Shown here: piece after piece, positions 7,390-15,605 of the stretch
Numbering within the stretch: position 1 is the first letter of the stretch
How the letters are laid out: every line of letters begins with the position of its first letter
Origin: Eubacterium sp. OM08-24
GTDB lineage: Bacteria; Bacillota; Clostridia; Oscillospirales; Acutalibacteraceae
DNA length: 26,443 nt
Assembly (NCBI RefSeq): GCF_003438075.1
Contig: NZ_QSTA01000015.1
Location: 1-26,443, forward strand
Direction of reading: 5' to 3'
The notes under the pieces: model-generated
What the model was told of the DNA's origin: nothing
Database searches by the model: none
Seen by the model: only the letters and a program-made list of their open reading frames with translations
Made by a program: the position numbers and the translations under genes

Positions 7390-8220
7390 TCAGCTTACCG
7401 CTTTTTTATACAGCTTTTTATAAACCAAGAACAATGCCACCGATACTATTAAAAAGAACAGTGAGCACGCAAGCACGCACATTATAATGTTATTTGCACA
7501 CGATACAAACAGCATATATGTTGCTCTTGACGCTATGTTAAAGGTTTCAATCTTCTTTGACAACAAAATTACTATCGGCAATACCAACGTTGTCAAAAAT
7601 GTGGCGGCTGATGCATAATAAATATGGCGCACTGCCCTATGTTTCCATTTTGTTGACAATACAAATATTACGCAAATCAGCGCCGAAAGCACTGCACATA
7701 TTGCAATTACAAACGGCAACAGCTTTTTAACATTCTGAAATCTGCCCGCTAATGTTCCGAAAAACGGCAATTCCAGCGACTGCTTATAAATTTTAGCCGC
7801 CTCTTTTATAAGGTATTCCCTGTTTTCGCTCGAAACACTGTCGGCGCTTATGCCCTTTTGCTCTATATAATCGTCAAGCGCTGTATTAAACGCCTGTTTA
7901 AAAGCTGTTTTATCAATCACACTGCCCTCGCCCGAATAATAATCATGTATATACTTTTCAGTATCCTCGTGAATCATTATTTCATCAAGCAAGCCGTTGA
8001 AAAAGTCCTCTTCAAGTCCGCTTGCATAACCGAGGTCGGTCAAACTGCTTGTTATCTCGTCCTTTTTCTCGGTTATGTAATTGCAGGTGTTCATATTGTC
8101 AAGCATAAAGCTGTCATTAAACAGTGTGAACTGCAGCGAAACAGCATACGCAAGCACTGTTAAAAGCACCGCAAGCACAAGTGAAAGCAATATATTAACT
8201 ATCTTTTTAACTGTTGACAT
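7390..8220 (-). CDS. Multi-pass membrane protein linked to the sortase
   Basis: I do not recognise a named family. The 276 residues begin with one transmembrane helix (about 8-30). An extracytoplasmic, charged domain of ~130 residues follows, rich in Asp, Glu and Lys, with phrases such as DEIMIHEDTEKYIHDYYSG. Four more helices lie at about 168-190, 198-220, 229-250 and 253-272, and the tail is basic (YKKLYKKAVS). AAAGGAGG lies inside the end of the sortase gene, 8 nt from the start, and the intergenic gap is 2 nt, so it is co-expressed with the sortase. A role in chaperoning, docking or releasing the sorted protein is inference from position alone. Confidence 0.8.
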   Translation of the reverse strand: MSTVKKIVNILLSLVLAVLLTVLAYAVSLQFTLFNDSFMLDNMNTCNYITEKKDEITSSLTDLGYASGLEEDFFNGLLDEIMIHEDTEKYIHDYYSGEGSVIDKTAFKQAFNTALDDYIEQKGISADSVSSENREYLIKEAAKIYKQSLELPFFGTLAGRFQNVKKLLPFVIAICAVLSALICVIFVLSTKWKHRAVRHIYYASAATFLTTLVLPIVILLSKKIETFNIASRATYMLFVSCANNIIMCVLACSLFFLIVSVALFLVYKKLYKKAVS

Positions 8221-8222
8221 AC

Positions 8223-8927
8223 TCAGCCCTCCTTTGATGTTTTATCAATCTGAGGACCTGAAACATATTTTGCATACACAAAAAATCTCTGATCTGTAAG
8301 ACCAAGCTCGTCAAACGGATAACAGGTATACATTATGAGATTTTCTTCATTTGCGCTTAAATCATACGCAGAGGTGTCTGTCGCTTTCTTTACAGCCGTA
8401 TCGGTAATTTCGTATGTGTAATTGCCGTAGCTTGTCTTAATGGTAACAGTCTGCCCTGCCTTAGCGTTTTTAAGTCCGTTAAAATATGTATTGTTGTGTC
8501 CGGCAACAAGAATTGTTTTTCCGTAACCCGGTATAAAACTGCCGTTATATATGCCTACGCCGTTTCGCAGTGCAACATTTCCGTCGCCGAAGAAAAGGTT
8601 ATTGTCAATAGAGCAATCCTCTATGATAAGTTCGCCGAACTGCTCACCTGTCTTTGGGTATTGGATTTCACTTATAAGCAGTTTATTACTTGAATCGGTT
8701 TCATTTTTGTTTTCTGACACCGGCACAAATATATTGTTATATTCTGTGGAATAATCTCTTGCAGAGTCCGAAAACATAAGACCTGCTGCCGAAATTAAAG
8801 AAGATGACGGCATAAGTACAAGGTAGCCTAAAAGATAAATTACCACAAAAAATATAGAGGGAAGAATTAAAAAACCCTTCCCACCAATTTTTTTATGCCT
8901 GTGTCTGGTATTTTTCATATCAGACAT
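8223..8927 (-). CDS. Sortase, class D-like
   Basis: Membrane transpeptidase that cuts a C-terminal sorting signal and joins the protein to the cell wall. It has 234 aa. One N-terminal helix (about 19-40) gives a type II orientation with the catalytic domain outside. Catalytic residues are visible: His144 in VAGHNNT, Cys202 in MYTCYPF and Arg214 in TDQRFFVY. The TCYPF and QRF spacing resembles class D sortases rather than class A or B; class assignment is by eye. The start is 6 nt after the substrate gene, with only a weak purine-rich site (AGAAAGAG). The substrate is almost certainly the upstream neighbour. No pilin genes are present, so it is a housekeeping or dedicated anchoring enzyme rather than a pilus polymerase. 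Confidence 0.92.
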   Translation of the reverse strand: MSDMKNTRHRHKKIGGKGFLILPSIFFVVIYLLGYLVLMPSSSLISAAGLMFSDSARDYSTEYNNIFVPVSENKNETDSSNKLLISEIQYPKTGEQFGELIIEDCSIDNNLFFGDGNVALRNGVGIYNGSFIPGYGKTILVAGHNNTYFNGLKNAKAGQTVTIKTSYGNYTYEITDTAVKKATDTSAYDLSANEENLIMYTCYPFDELGLTDQRFFVYAKYVSGPQIDKTSKEG

Positions 8928-8933
8928 TTACAA

Positions 8934-9530
8934 TCAAGCTCTTTCTCTTTTTTTAACAGAAAGAACAACTGTAGCACCTGCTGCAAGAGCAACTGCTGCG
9001 CCTGCAACTGTAGCAACAGCGAATGTGTTTACATTAGCGCCTGTTGTAGCAATAGCATTGCTTGTAGTTGTTGTGTTACCCTTACTGTCAGTTGTAACCT
9101 TTGTGCTAACAATTGCGTTGCCGTTCTTGTCAGTAGCTGAAACAGTCTTAGTTGCCTTGTCGTAAGAAACTGTAACACCGATTACATTAGCAGCCTTCTG
9201 ACCATAAGTGAAGAGCTCCTGCTTCTGAGCTTTGTTAAGATCCTTAACAGTTGAAGCACCCTGTGACTTAAGGTAATCTACAGCATCATTGATGTCCGCA
9301 ATAATCTCCTTAGATTCTGCGTCTGTCATGTCAATAGTGTTGAAGTAGTTTTCAGCCTGGTTGAGCATCTCATCAGCATTAGAAACAAAACCACCGTTGT
9401 AGCTTGTGTTTACTTCTGAAAGCTTGTCAAGTACAGCCTGTTCTGCACTGTTGATACCAGCGGCAAAAGCCGGCACAGTAGCCATAGCAATAACTGTTGC
9501 TGATGCAAGGATTGCAGATAACTTTTTCAT
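8934..9530 (-). CDS. Secreted cell-wall-anchored sortase substrate
   Basis: A 198-aa surface protein. Residues 1-23 are a signal peptide (VPAFA then A). About 27-115 is a helical, acidic domain (ISAEQAVLDKL-type helices). A short segment (about 118-140) reads VTVSYDKATKTVSATDKNGN, followed by a Thr/Ser/Asn linker and a classic sorting signal: IATTG (160-164), a hydrophobic helix (170-191) and the basic tail KKRER. The motif departs from LPXTG by having Ile-Ala for Leu-Pro. AGGCGG precedes the ATG and a good promoter lies upstream, so this is the first gene of the operon. The biological role of the helical domain is not recognised. The substrate assignment rests on both the C-terminal architecture and adjacency to the sortase. 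Confidence 0.88.
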   Translation of the reverse strand: MKKLSAILASATVIAMATVPAFAAGINSAEQAVLDKLSEVNTSYNGGFVSNADEMLNQAENYFNTIDMTDAESKEIIADINDAVDYLKSQGASTVKDLNKAQKQELFTYGQKAANVIGVTVSYDKATKTVSATDKNGNAIVSTKVTTDSKGNTTTTSNAIATTGANVNTFAVATVAGAAVALAAGATVVLSVKKRERA

Positions 9531-9618
9531 TATTTATACCGCCTCTCTAAAGTATTTAGCAAATCTTTGAACAAAATTATATATATGAAATTTTGCCCAA
9601 TTATCTACTTTATAAAAT

Positions 9619-9647
9619 ATTGTACCACAATAATTCTTTTTTGTAAA
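9619..9647 (-). promoter_or_regulatory. Promoter of the sortase operon
   Basis: On the minus strand TTTACA (9642-9647), a 17-bp spacer and TACAAT (9619-9624). The implied leader is about 80 nt. No terminator is obvious between argF and this promoter. Confidence 0.75.
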
Positions 9648-9731
9648 TACTTAGCTCTAAAATTATGTCGATTTTTAGTTTTTTATACTAAACACTCACA
9701 AACAGTTTTATTTACATTTATATTTTTGTGA

Positions 9732-10658
9732 TTATTCACGAACTTTTTTATCTGACATACATTCAACAAGAACCGCTTTTTGTGCATGAAGTCTGTTTTC
9801 TGCCTCTTCAAAGATTTCATTAGCATGCTCTTCAAATACATCGGCAGTGATTTCTTCGCCACGGTGAGCAGGTAAGCAGTGAAGAACCATACACTCCGGA
9901 TTTGTAACAGACATAAGCTCTTTGTTTACCTGATAGCCGGCAAATGCCTGTTCACGAATCTTCTTCTCCTCTTCCTGTCCCATAGATGCCCAAACATCTG
10001 TATAAACAACATCAGCGTTCTTTGCAGCCTCCATCGGGTCTTCAACAATTTCAAATTTGCCGTTGCCGTACTTTTTACCGAATTCAATAATGTGTTCAGG
10101 CGGCATATATCCCTTTGGGCAAGCTGCAGAGAAAGACATACCTGTGCTGAGTGCGCCGACAATGAGAGAGTTCATCATATTGTTGCCGTCACCGATAAAG
10201 CACATTTTAAGTCCCTCAAGTTTACCCTTAAACTCACGGATAGTCATAAGGTCTGCGAGCACCTGACATGGGTGGCAGTAGTCTGTAAGACCGTTGATAA
10301 TCGGAATAGAGCCGTACTCGGCGAGAGCCTCAACCTCTTCCTGCTTAAATGTTCTGATCATAATACCGTCAAGAAAACGAGAGAGAACTCTTGCTGTATC
10401 CTGAACGGGCTCGCCTCTGCCGATCTGTAAGTCATTGGATGAAAGGAAGAGCGGATAACCGCCGAGCTGTGTCATACCAACCTCAAAAGATACTCTTGTT
10501 CTTGTGCTTGACTTCTCAAAAATCATACCAAGAGTTTTGCCGGCAAGAATTTTGTGCTCAATGCCGTGTTTCTGCTCATATTTAAGCTGGTCGGCAAGGT
10601 TAAGTGTATTGATGATTTCATCTGTTGACCAGTCTTCAAGTTTAAGTAAATGCTTCAT
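9732..10658 (-). CDS. argF: Ornithine carbamoyltransferase
   Basis: Cytoplasmic enzyme joining carbamoyl phosphate and ornithine to give citrulline, step six of arginine synthesis. The 308 aa length is normal. The carbamoyl-phosphate site STRTR is at 51-55, HPCQ at 129-132, the ornithine-binding DVWASMGQE at 221-229 and HCLPAHRGEE at 260-269. GAGGAG lies upstream of the ATG, inside the end of argD; the gap between the genes is a single base. Last gene of the arg cluster. The anabolic role is inferred from this setting rather than an arginine deiminase context. Confidence 0.97.
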   Translation of the reverse strand: MKHLLKLEDWSTDEIINTLNLADQLKYEQKHGIEHKILAGKTLGMIFEKSSTRTRVSFEVGMTQLGGYPLFLSSNDLQIGRGEPVQDTARVLSRFLDGIMIRTFKQEEVEALAEYGSIPIINGLTDYCHPCQVLADLMTIREFKGKLEGLKMCFIGDGNNMMNSLIVGALSTGMSFSAACPKGYMPPEHIIEFGKKYGNGKFEIVEDPMEAAKNADVVYTDVWASMGQEEEKKIREQAFAGYQVNKELMSVTNPECMVLHCLPAHRGEEITADVFEEHANEIFEEAENRLHAQKAVLVECMSDKKVRE

Positions 10659-10659
10659 T

Positions 10660-11829
10660 TTAATTCTCCTCTAATGTTTTTTCAAGAATACTGAGTGCAA
10701 GGTCGATTTCTTCCTTTGTAATGTTGAGCGGCGGCAACATTCTTAAAAGCGACTTTGCGGTAATAATAATAAGTCCATTTTCAACGCATTTTGCCGCAAT
10801 GTCGTGAGCGTCGCCGTTTTCAAGCTCAATGCCAATCATAAGTCCCATTCTGCGAACAGCCTTTACGCCGTCCATTTTCAGGACTTTTTCTTCTATATAT
10901 TTACCCTTTGACTCAACCTCGGAAAGGAACTCCGGCTTTGAAATTTTATCAAGCACATAGTTTGCGCCTGCGCAAACAACAGGGTTTGCACCGAATGTTG
11001 TGCCATGAGTCGAAGGTGACATTACATCTTTGAGCTTTTCGCCGCAAACGCATAAGCCGATCGGAAGTCCGCCGCCAATGCCCTTTGCAACGGTAAAAAT
11101 ATCAGGTTTTACATCAAAATTTTGGAAAGCGAACAGCTTGCCTGTTCTGCCTGCGCCTGTCTGTACCTCGTCAACGATAACCAAAATATCCTTTTCGTTG
11201 CAGAATTTAACAAGGCTCTGCACATAATCTTTGTCAAGAATATTTACACCGCCCTCGCCCTGAATAAGCTCAAGCATAACCGCACAGGTTTTGTCGGTTA
11301 CGGCATTTTCAAGTGCGTTCATATCGTTTGCGTCTACATAAGAAAATCCCTGAGTAAACGGGAAAAAGTAGTTGTGAAACACATCTTGTCCCGTTGCGGA
11401 AAGAGTGGTTACTGTTCTGCCATGGAAAGAATTGTTGAGTGTAATAATTTCGTTGCGCTCAGCACCGTATTTATCAAAGCTGTATTTTCTCGCAACCTTA
11501 ATTGCGCACTCGTTAGCCTCAGCGCCGCTGTTGCCAAAGCAAACCTTTGAAAAGCCTGTAAGTGTGCAGAGTTTTTCGGCAAGATTACTTGCCTGCGGAC
11601 AATAAAAATAGTTTGACATATGCTGAATTGTGTTAGCCTGCTCGCTGACTGCCTTTACCCAGCCGTCCTCGCACCAGCCAAGACTGTTTACGCCGATACC
11701 CGATGCAACATCTACATATTTTTTGCCGTCCTCATCATACGCAACAGCACCCTTACCGCTTTTTAAAGCTACATTATATCTGCCGTAAGTGTGCATTATG
11801 TACTGCGAATCCTTTTCCTTTGTATTCAT
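10660..11829 (-). CDS. argD: Acetylornithine aminotransferase
   Basis: PLP enzyme that converts N-acetylglutamate semialdehyde to N-acetylornithine with glutamate as amino donor. In 389 residues it shows FGNSGAEANE (98-107, PLP phosphate), HGRT (136-139), the VDEVQTGAGRTG block (219-230) with Asp220, and Lys249 in VAKGIGGGLPIG as the Schiff-base lysine. AAGGGAG precedes the start. It sits between the GNAT gene and argF. Such enzymes can also serve as succinyldiaminopimelate transaminase; that cannot be decided here. Confidence 0.96.
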   Translation of the reverse strand: MNTKEKDSQYIMHTYGRYNVALKSGKGAVAYDEDGKKYVDVASGIGVNSLGWCEDGWVKAVSEQANTIQHMSNYFYCPQASNLAEKLCTLTGFSKVCFGNSGAEANECAIKVARKYSFDKYGAERNEIITLNNSFHGRTVTTLSATGQDVFHNYFFPFTQGFSYVDANDMNALENAVTDKTCAVMLELIQGEGGVNILDKDYVQSLVKFCNEKDILVIVDEVQTGAGRTGKLFAFQNFDVKPDIFTVAKGIGGGLPIGLCVCGEKLKDVMSPSTHGTTFGANPVVCAGANYVLDKISKPEFLSEVESKGKYIEEKVLKMDGVKAVRRMGLMIGIELENGDAHDIAAKCVENGLIIITAKSLLRMLPPLNITKEEIDLALSILEKTLEEN

Positions 11830-11841
11830 TTTCCCACTCCC

Positions 11842-12273
11842 TTAAGTGTTATCTACATCTTCATTATTAAAAGAAAAAACAAATATATCCTCACGCTTTT
11901 TAAATCCGAAATCCTGCCAGAAGCTCTGACCTGTGGTGTTGTTCTGATAGCAGAAGATATGAGTTTTATCTATTCCCTGTTCCTTAATAGCCTCAATCGC
12001 ACTTTTGGCAAGCTCGTGTCCGATGCGCTTTCTGCGGTAGTCGGGCAAAACTGCCATATGGTGAATAAAGCCCCGTCTGCCGTCATGGCTTGCAAGTACA
12101 GTACCTACAATTTTGCCGTCAATAACGGCAACCTTGCTCATACCCTCGCTTCTTGTAAGATAAGACTCAATTTTTGCTTTTTCGTCAGCCTTGGACAAGG
12201 CTCTTTTAGAGGTAATCTGCCAAAGGGCAAAGACCTCCTCGTAATCTGCTATTGTCATTTCTCTGATTATCAT
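11842..12273 (-). CDS. GNAT-family N-acetyltransferase in the arg operon
   Basis: A 143-aa single-domain acetyltransferase. I place the start at the ATG at 12273 because AAGGA lies about 10 nt upstream and the protein then begins MIIREMTIADYEEVFALW, a normal GNAT N-terminus. Longer readings would run back into argB and lack a ribosome site. Motif A is YRRKRIGHEL (acetyl-CoA phosphate loop, R/Q-x-x-G/K-x-G/A type), preceded by HHMAVLPD. GTVLASHDGRRG resembles E. coli YpeA. It sits between argB and argD with gaps of 49 and 12 nt. It could acetylate glutamate, a polyamine or a ribosomal protein; its location suggests, but does not prove, a link to the acetyl cycle. Confidence 0.85.
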   Translation of the reverse strand: MIIREMTIADYEEVFALWQITSKRALSKADEKAKIESYLTRSEGMSKVAVIDGKIVGTVLASHDGRRGFIHHMAVLPDYRRKRIGHELAKSAIEAIKEQGIDKTHIFCYQNNTTGQSFWQDFGFKKREDIFVFSFNNEDVDNT

Positions 12274-12322
12274 ATCTGTTTTTTCCTTACCAACTGCCAT
12301 AAGGCAAGTTATTTGCAATTTA

Positions 12323-13174
12323 TTAATAGAACATTGTGCCGATACCCTCATCACTGAACATTTCAATGAGGATAGAGTGCTCAATTCTGCCGTCAATAAT
12401 GTGTGCTCTGCTTACGCCGCTTCTTACAGCCTCAACACAGCAGTCAATTTTCGGAATCATACCGCCCTTTATGATGCCCTCACGCTTGAGCATAGGAACT
12501 TCGCTGACATTTACAACAGATATGAGCGAGTCTTCGTCGTTTACATCTTTTAAAAGACCTCTGATGTCTGTCATAAGAATGAGCTTTTTGGCACCGATTT
12601 TTGCGGCGATGTGAGCTGCGGCAATATCCGCATTTACATTATAAACATTTCCGTCATAACCGCTTGCAACGGTAGCCACAATCGGAATATAACCGTTGTT
12701 GATAACATTCTGCAAAGGTTCCGGATTTACTTCTTTAATCTCGCCTACATAGCCGAGGTCTGCACTTGTAACAAGTTTTTCCGCCATAAGCATATTGCCG
12801 TCAAGACCGCAAAGACCGATTGCCTTGCCGCCGTGTTTTTCCATAAGCTGAACAAGGTTTTTGTTTACCTTGCCTGCAAGTACCATTTGCACAATATCAA
12901 TAGTTTCTTCGTCGGTAACACGCATACCGTTTTCAAACTTGCTCTCTTTGCCGACTGCCTTAAGCATTGCATTTATTTCAGGGCCGCCGCCATGAACAAG
13001 CACAACATTAACGCCTACAAGTCGCATAAGTGCTATATCGCTCATAACTGCGCTTTTAAGTTTATCGTTTACCATTGCGTTGCCGCCGTATTTTACAACA
13101 ATTGTTTCACCGCTGAATTTACGAATATACGGCATAGCTTGTATTAAGACTTTTGCTCTTTTATTAATATCCAT
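12323..13174 (-). CDS. argB: Acetylglutamate kinase
   Basis: Phosphorylates N-acetylglutamate, usually the feedback-controlled step when ArgJ recycles acetyl groups. The 283 aa contain KYGGNAM (28-34), the glycine-rich HGGGPEIN (61-68), RVTDEETID and the C-terminal GGMIPKIDC. The chain begins with an extra helix (KRAKVLIQAMPYIRKF) before the kinase core. In the family this extension marks the hexameric, arginine-inhibited form, so feedback inhibition by arginine is likely. AGGGGA precedes the ATG. A 73-nt gap separates it from argJ. Confidence 0.96.
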   Translation of the reverse strand: MDINKRAKVLIQAMPYIRKFSGETIVVKYGGNAMVNDKLKSAVMSDIALMRLVGVNVVLVHGGGPEINAMLKAVGKESKFENGMRVTDEETIDIVQMVLAGKVNKNLVQLMEKHGGKAIGLCGLDGNMLMAEKLVTSADLGYVGEIKEVNPEPLQNVINNGYIPIVATVASGYDGNVYNVNADIAAAHIAAKIGAKKLILMTDIRGLLKDVNDEDSLISVVNVSEVPMLKREGIIKGGMIPKIDCCVEAVRSGVSRAHIIDGRIEHSILIEMFSDEGIGTMFY

Positions 13175-13247
13175 TTTTCATTTCCCCTGATATAAATTTA
13201 ATGCCCGTTTTTCAGATAAATTATGGTTTGGCAAATTACTTTCCCAA

Positions 13248-14474
13248 TTAGGTTCTGTAATCTCCGTTAATCTTTACATAATCATAGGTAAGGTCGCAGC
13301 CGTAAGCCTCGGCATAGCCAAAACCGTCATTTAATGATACAAGAATATTGATTTCCTTTTCAAGCAAAATTTCCTTTGCCTTTTCTTCCGAGAACTCAAC
13401 TCCTGCGCCGTCTTTGCAAACAAGGATACTGCCCTTAGCCGACTCAAAAGATACATCTACCTTTTTAACATCAACATCAGCGCCGCTGTAACCGATTGCA
13501 CAAAGAACTCTGCCCCAGTTTGCATCTGAGCCGAACATTGCGGCTTTTACAAGGCTTGAACCGATAATGCTCTTTGCAACTTTAACAGCGTTGGGCTTGC
13601 TCTTAGCACCCTCAACCTTGCAAACAAGAAGTTTTGTTGCGCCCTCGCCGTCACCCGCAAGTTTCTTTGCAAGTGCTCTGAAAGCTGCGGTAAGTCCGCT
13701 TAAGAATGTATAGTAATCTTCGTTTTTGTTGGTAATCATTCTGTTGCCGGCTTTGCCCGATGCCATAATAGCAAGGGTATCGTTTGTAGATGTATCACCG
13801 TCAACGCTTACCATATTGTAACTGTCCTCAACAGCCTCACGCAGAGCCTCACGCAGCATATCCGAAGAAACAGCCGCATCTGTTGTAACAAAAGAGAGCA
13901 TAGTACCCATATTAATGTGAATCATACCGCTGCCCTTTGCAATGCCGCCGATTGTAACGGTTTTGCCGTCAAGCTCCATTTGCATAGCCATTTCTTTTTT
14001 AACCGTATCGGTTGTCATAATAGCCTCGGCTGCGTCTGTGCCGCCCTCTTTGGTGAGGTGACCTTTCATATAAACGCAAGCCTTTAAAATAGGCTGAATA
14101 GGGAGTGGCTGACCGATTACACCCGTTGACGCTACAATAACATCTTCCGCTTTTACACCGAGAGTTTCGCCTGCGATAAGGCACATATGATTTGCAATGT
14201 CATATCCGTTTGCATTGCAGGTGTTTGCATTGCCGGAATTTACGATAACCGCCTGAGCCACGCCGTTTTCGAGGTGCTTTTTTGTTACCTCAATAGCTGA
14301 GCTTTTAACAAGGTTTTTGGTATAAACAGCCGCCGCCGTACAGGGAGTGTCGCAATAAATCAGCGCAAGGTCACGCTTTGTTTTGTTTGACGGCTTGATT
14401 GACGCACAAATACCGGCTGCTGTAAAACCCATAGGAGAAGTAACTGTGCCTTCGATAAATCTGTAATTTCCCAT
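13248..14474 (-). CDS. argJ: Bifunctional ornithine acetyltransferase / N-acetylglutamate synthase
   Basis: Moves the acetyl group from N-acetylornithine to glutamate, closing the cyclic arginine route; bifunctional members can also use acetyl-CoA. It has 408 aa. The self-cleavage region KGSGMIHINMGTMLSF spans 180-195, so the predicted nucleophile is Thr191 and cleavage would fall between Gly190 and Thr191, giving alpha and beta chains. NSGNANTC (79-86) and STGVIGQ (116-122) form the oxyanion-hole region. GGAGG precedes the ATG by 7 nt. Many ArgJ proteins have Ala before the Thr; Gly is a conservative variant. Mono- versus bifunctionality cannot be read from the sequence, but no argA is present in the cluster. 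Confidence 0.96.
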   Translation of the reverse strand: MGNYRFIEGTVTSPMGFTAAGICASIKPSNKTKRDLALIYCDTPCTAAAVYTKNLVKSSAIEVTKKHLENGVAQAVIVNSGNANTCNANGYDIANHMCLIAGETLGVKAEDVIVASTGVIGQPLPIQPILKACVYMKGHLTKEGGTDAAEAIMTTDTVKKEMAMQMELDGKTVTIGGIAKGSGMIHINMGTMLSFVTTDAAVSSDMLREALREAVEDSYNMVSVDGDTSTNDTLAIMASGKAGNRMITNKNEDYYTFLSGLTAAFRALAKKLAGDGEGATKLLVCKVEGAKSKPNAVKVAKSIIGSSLVKAAMFGSDANWGRVLCAIGYSGADVDVKKVDVSFESAKGSILVCKDGAGVEFSEEKAKEILLEKEINILVSLNDGFGYAEAYGCDLTYDYVKINGDYRT

Positions 14475-14508
14475 AATAAAGCCTCCGTTTTTTATTTGCT
14501 TTTACCGA

Positions 14509-15543
14509 TTAAAAAGCAGGTGGAACAATAACAAGACCTGTTTTTTCGTCAAGTCCAAAGATAATGTTCATATTCTGAATTGCCTGACCTGCTGCACCCT
14601 TAACCATATTGTCAATAGCTGCGCAAGCCACAAGCTTATTTGCTCTTTTATCGTGATGAATTGAAACATCACAGAAGTTTGAATAGCGCACATTGTGAAT
14701 GTCGGCACACTTGCCGTCGTCAAGAAGTCTTACAAAAAATTCGTCTTTGTAGAAATCCTCATACGCCTTTCTGATCTGCTCAAATGTCACGCCCTCGTTA
14801 ATGTCTGCATAAACAGTGGCAAGAATACCTCTGTTTACAGGCAAAAGGTGCGGTACAAATGTAATTGTAACATCTTCGCCCGAAAGTTTTGAGAGTGTCT
14901 GCTCAATTTCGGGAGTGTGGCGGTGACTTGCAACCTTGTATGCATGGAAACCCTCGTTAAGCTCAGGGAAATGGTTACCCTGAGTAGGTTTTCTGCCTGC
15001 GCCCGTAACACCGCTCTTGCAGTCACAAATAATACCCTTTGTGCTTACAAGTCCGTTTGCAACTGCCGGAGCAATGGCAAGCGGAGAACAGGTAGTGTAG
15101 CAGCCGGGGTTTGCAATTAACTTTTTGCCCTTGATTTTATCTCTGAAAAATTCAGGAAGTCCGTAAACAGACTGTTCGTGTAACTTTTTGTCAAGAAAAG
15201 TACCGCCGTACCACTCTGTATATTCTTCTTCGCTCTCAAGACGGAAGTCTGCGCCGAGGTCAATGAAAGCCTTGCCTGCGCTTATGCACTTTTCGGCAAG
15301 CTCCTGTGAAAGACCGTGGGGAAGTGCGGCGAAGATAACATCGCTCTTCTCAACAACAGCGTCTTGGTCTTCGCAGACCATATCGTTTAAAAATGTATAC
15401 GATGGATAAACATCGCTTAACTTCTGACCTTCAAAAGAAACCGAGCTGATAGCTGAAATTTCAGCCTCGGGGTGACTTGTCAGAAGTCTTACAAGCTCGG
15501 CACCGGCATAGCCTGTTGCGCCTACAATACCTGCTTTTATCAT
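14509..15543 (-). CDS. argC: N-acetyl-gamma-glutamyl-phosphate reductase
   Basis: NADPH-dependent reduction of N-acetylglutamyl phosphate to the semialdehyde. I use the ATG at 15543 (344 aa) rather than a TTG nine bases upstream, because AAGGA is 9 nt before this ATG and the protein then begins MIKAGIVGATGYAGAELVRL, the standard nucleotide-binding start. The catalytic cysteine is Cys148 in NPGCYTTC, and the partner histidine is in SHRHTPE near residue 210. It lies between argH and argJ, 34 nt before argJ. Confidence 0.96.
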   Translation of the reverse strand: MIKAGIVGATGYAGAELVRLLTSHPEAEISAISSVSFEGQKLSDVYPSYTFLNDMVCEDQDAVVEKSDVIFAALPHGLSQELAEKCISAGKAFIDLGADFRLESEEEYTEWYGGTFLDKKLHEQSVYGLPEFFRDKIKGKKLIANPGCYTTCSPLAIAPAVANGLVSTKGIICDCKSGVTGAGRKPTQGNHFPELNEGFHAYKVASHRHTPEIEQTLSKLSGEDVTITFVPHLLPVNRGILATVYADINEGVTFEQIRKAYEDFYKDEFFVRLLDDGKCADIHNVRYSNFCDVSIHHDKRANKLVACAAIDNMVKGAAGQAIQNMNIIFGLDEKTGLVIVPPAF

Positions 15544-15605
15544 TTTAATCAATCCTTTTTATTGATACTCTTTGCAAAATCAAATGCAAATCCTGCAAAA
15601 ATAAA

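Noticed and set aside
7390..9530. Pilus assembly locus
   Set aside because: There is one small substrate without a pilin motif or isopeptide domains, and only one sortase.
9661..9731. Terminator after argF
   Set aside because: TCACAAA and TTTGTGA could pair only over a long loop in AT-rich sequence with no GC-rich stem; too weak to call.
9879..10430. 183-codon plus-strand open frame opposite argF
   Set aside because: Cys/His/Asn-rich composition typical of a reversed coding strand, no ribosome site, and argF motifs account for the stretch.
12274..12396. Longer N-terminus for the GNAT protein
   Set aside because: It would overlap argB by 74 bases, adds residues unlike any GNAT, and lacks a ribosome site, whereas the ATG at 12273 has one.
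12611..13147. 178-codon plus-strand open frame opposite argB
   Set aside because: Mirror of argB codon bias; no start signal and no recognisable motif.
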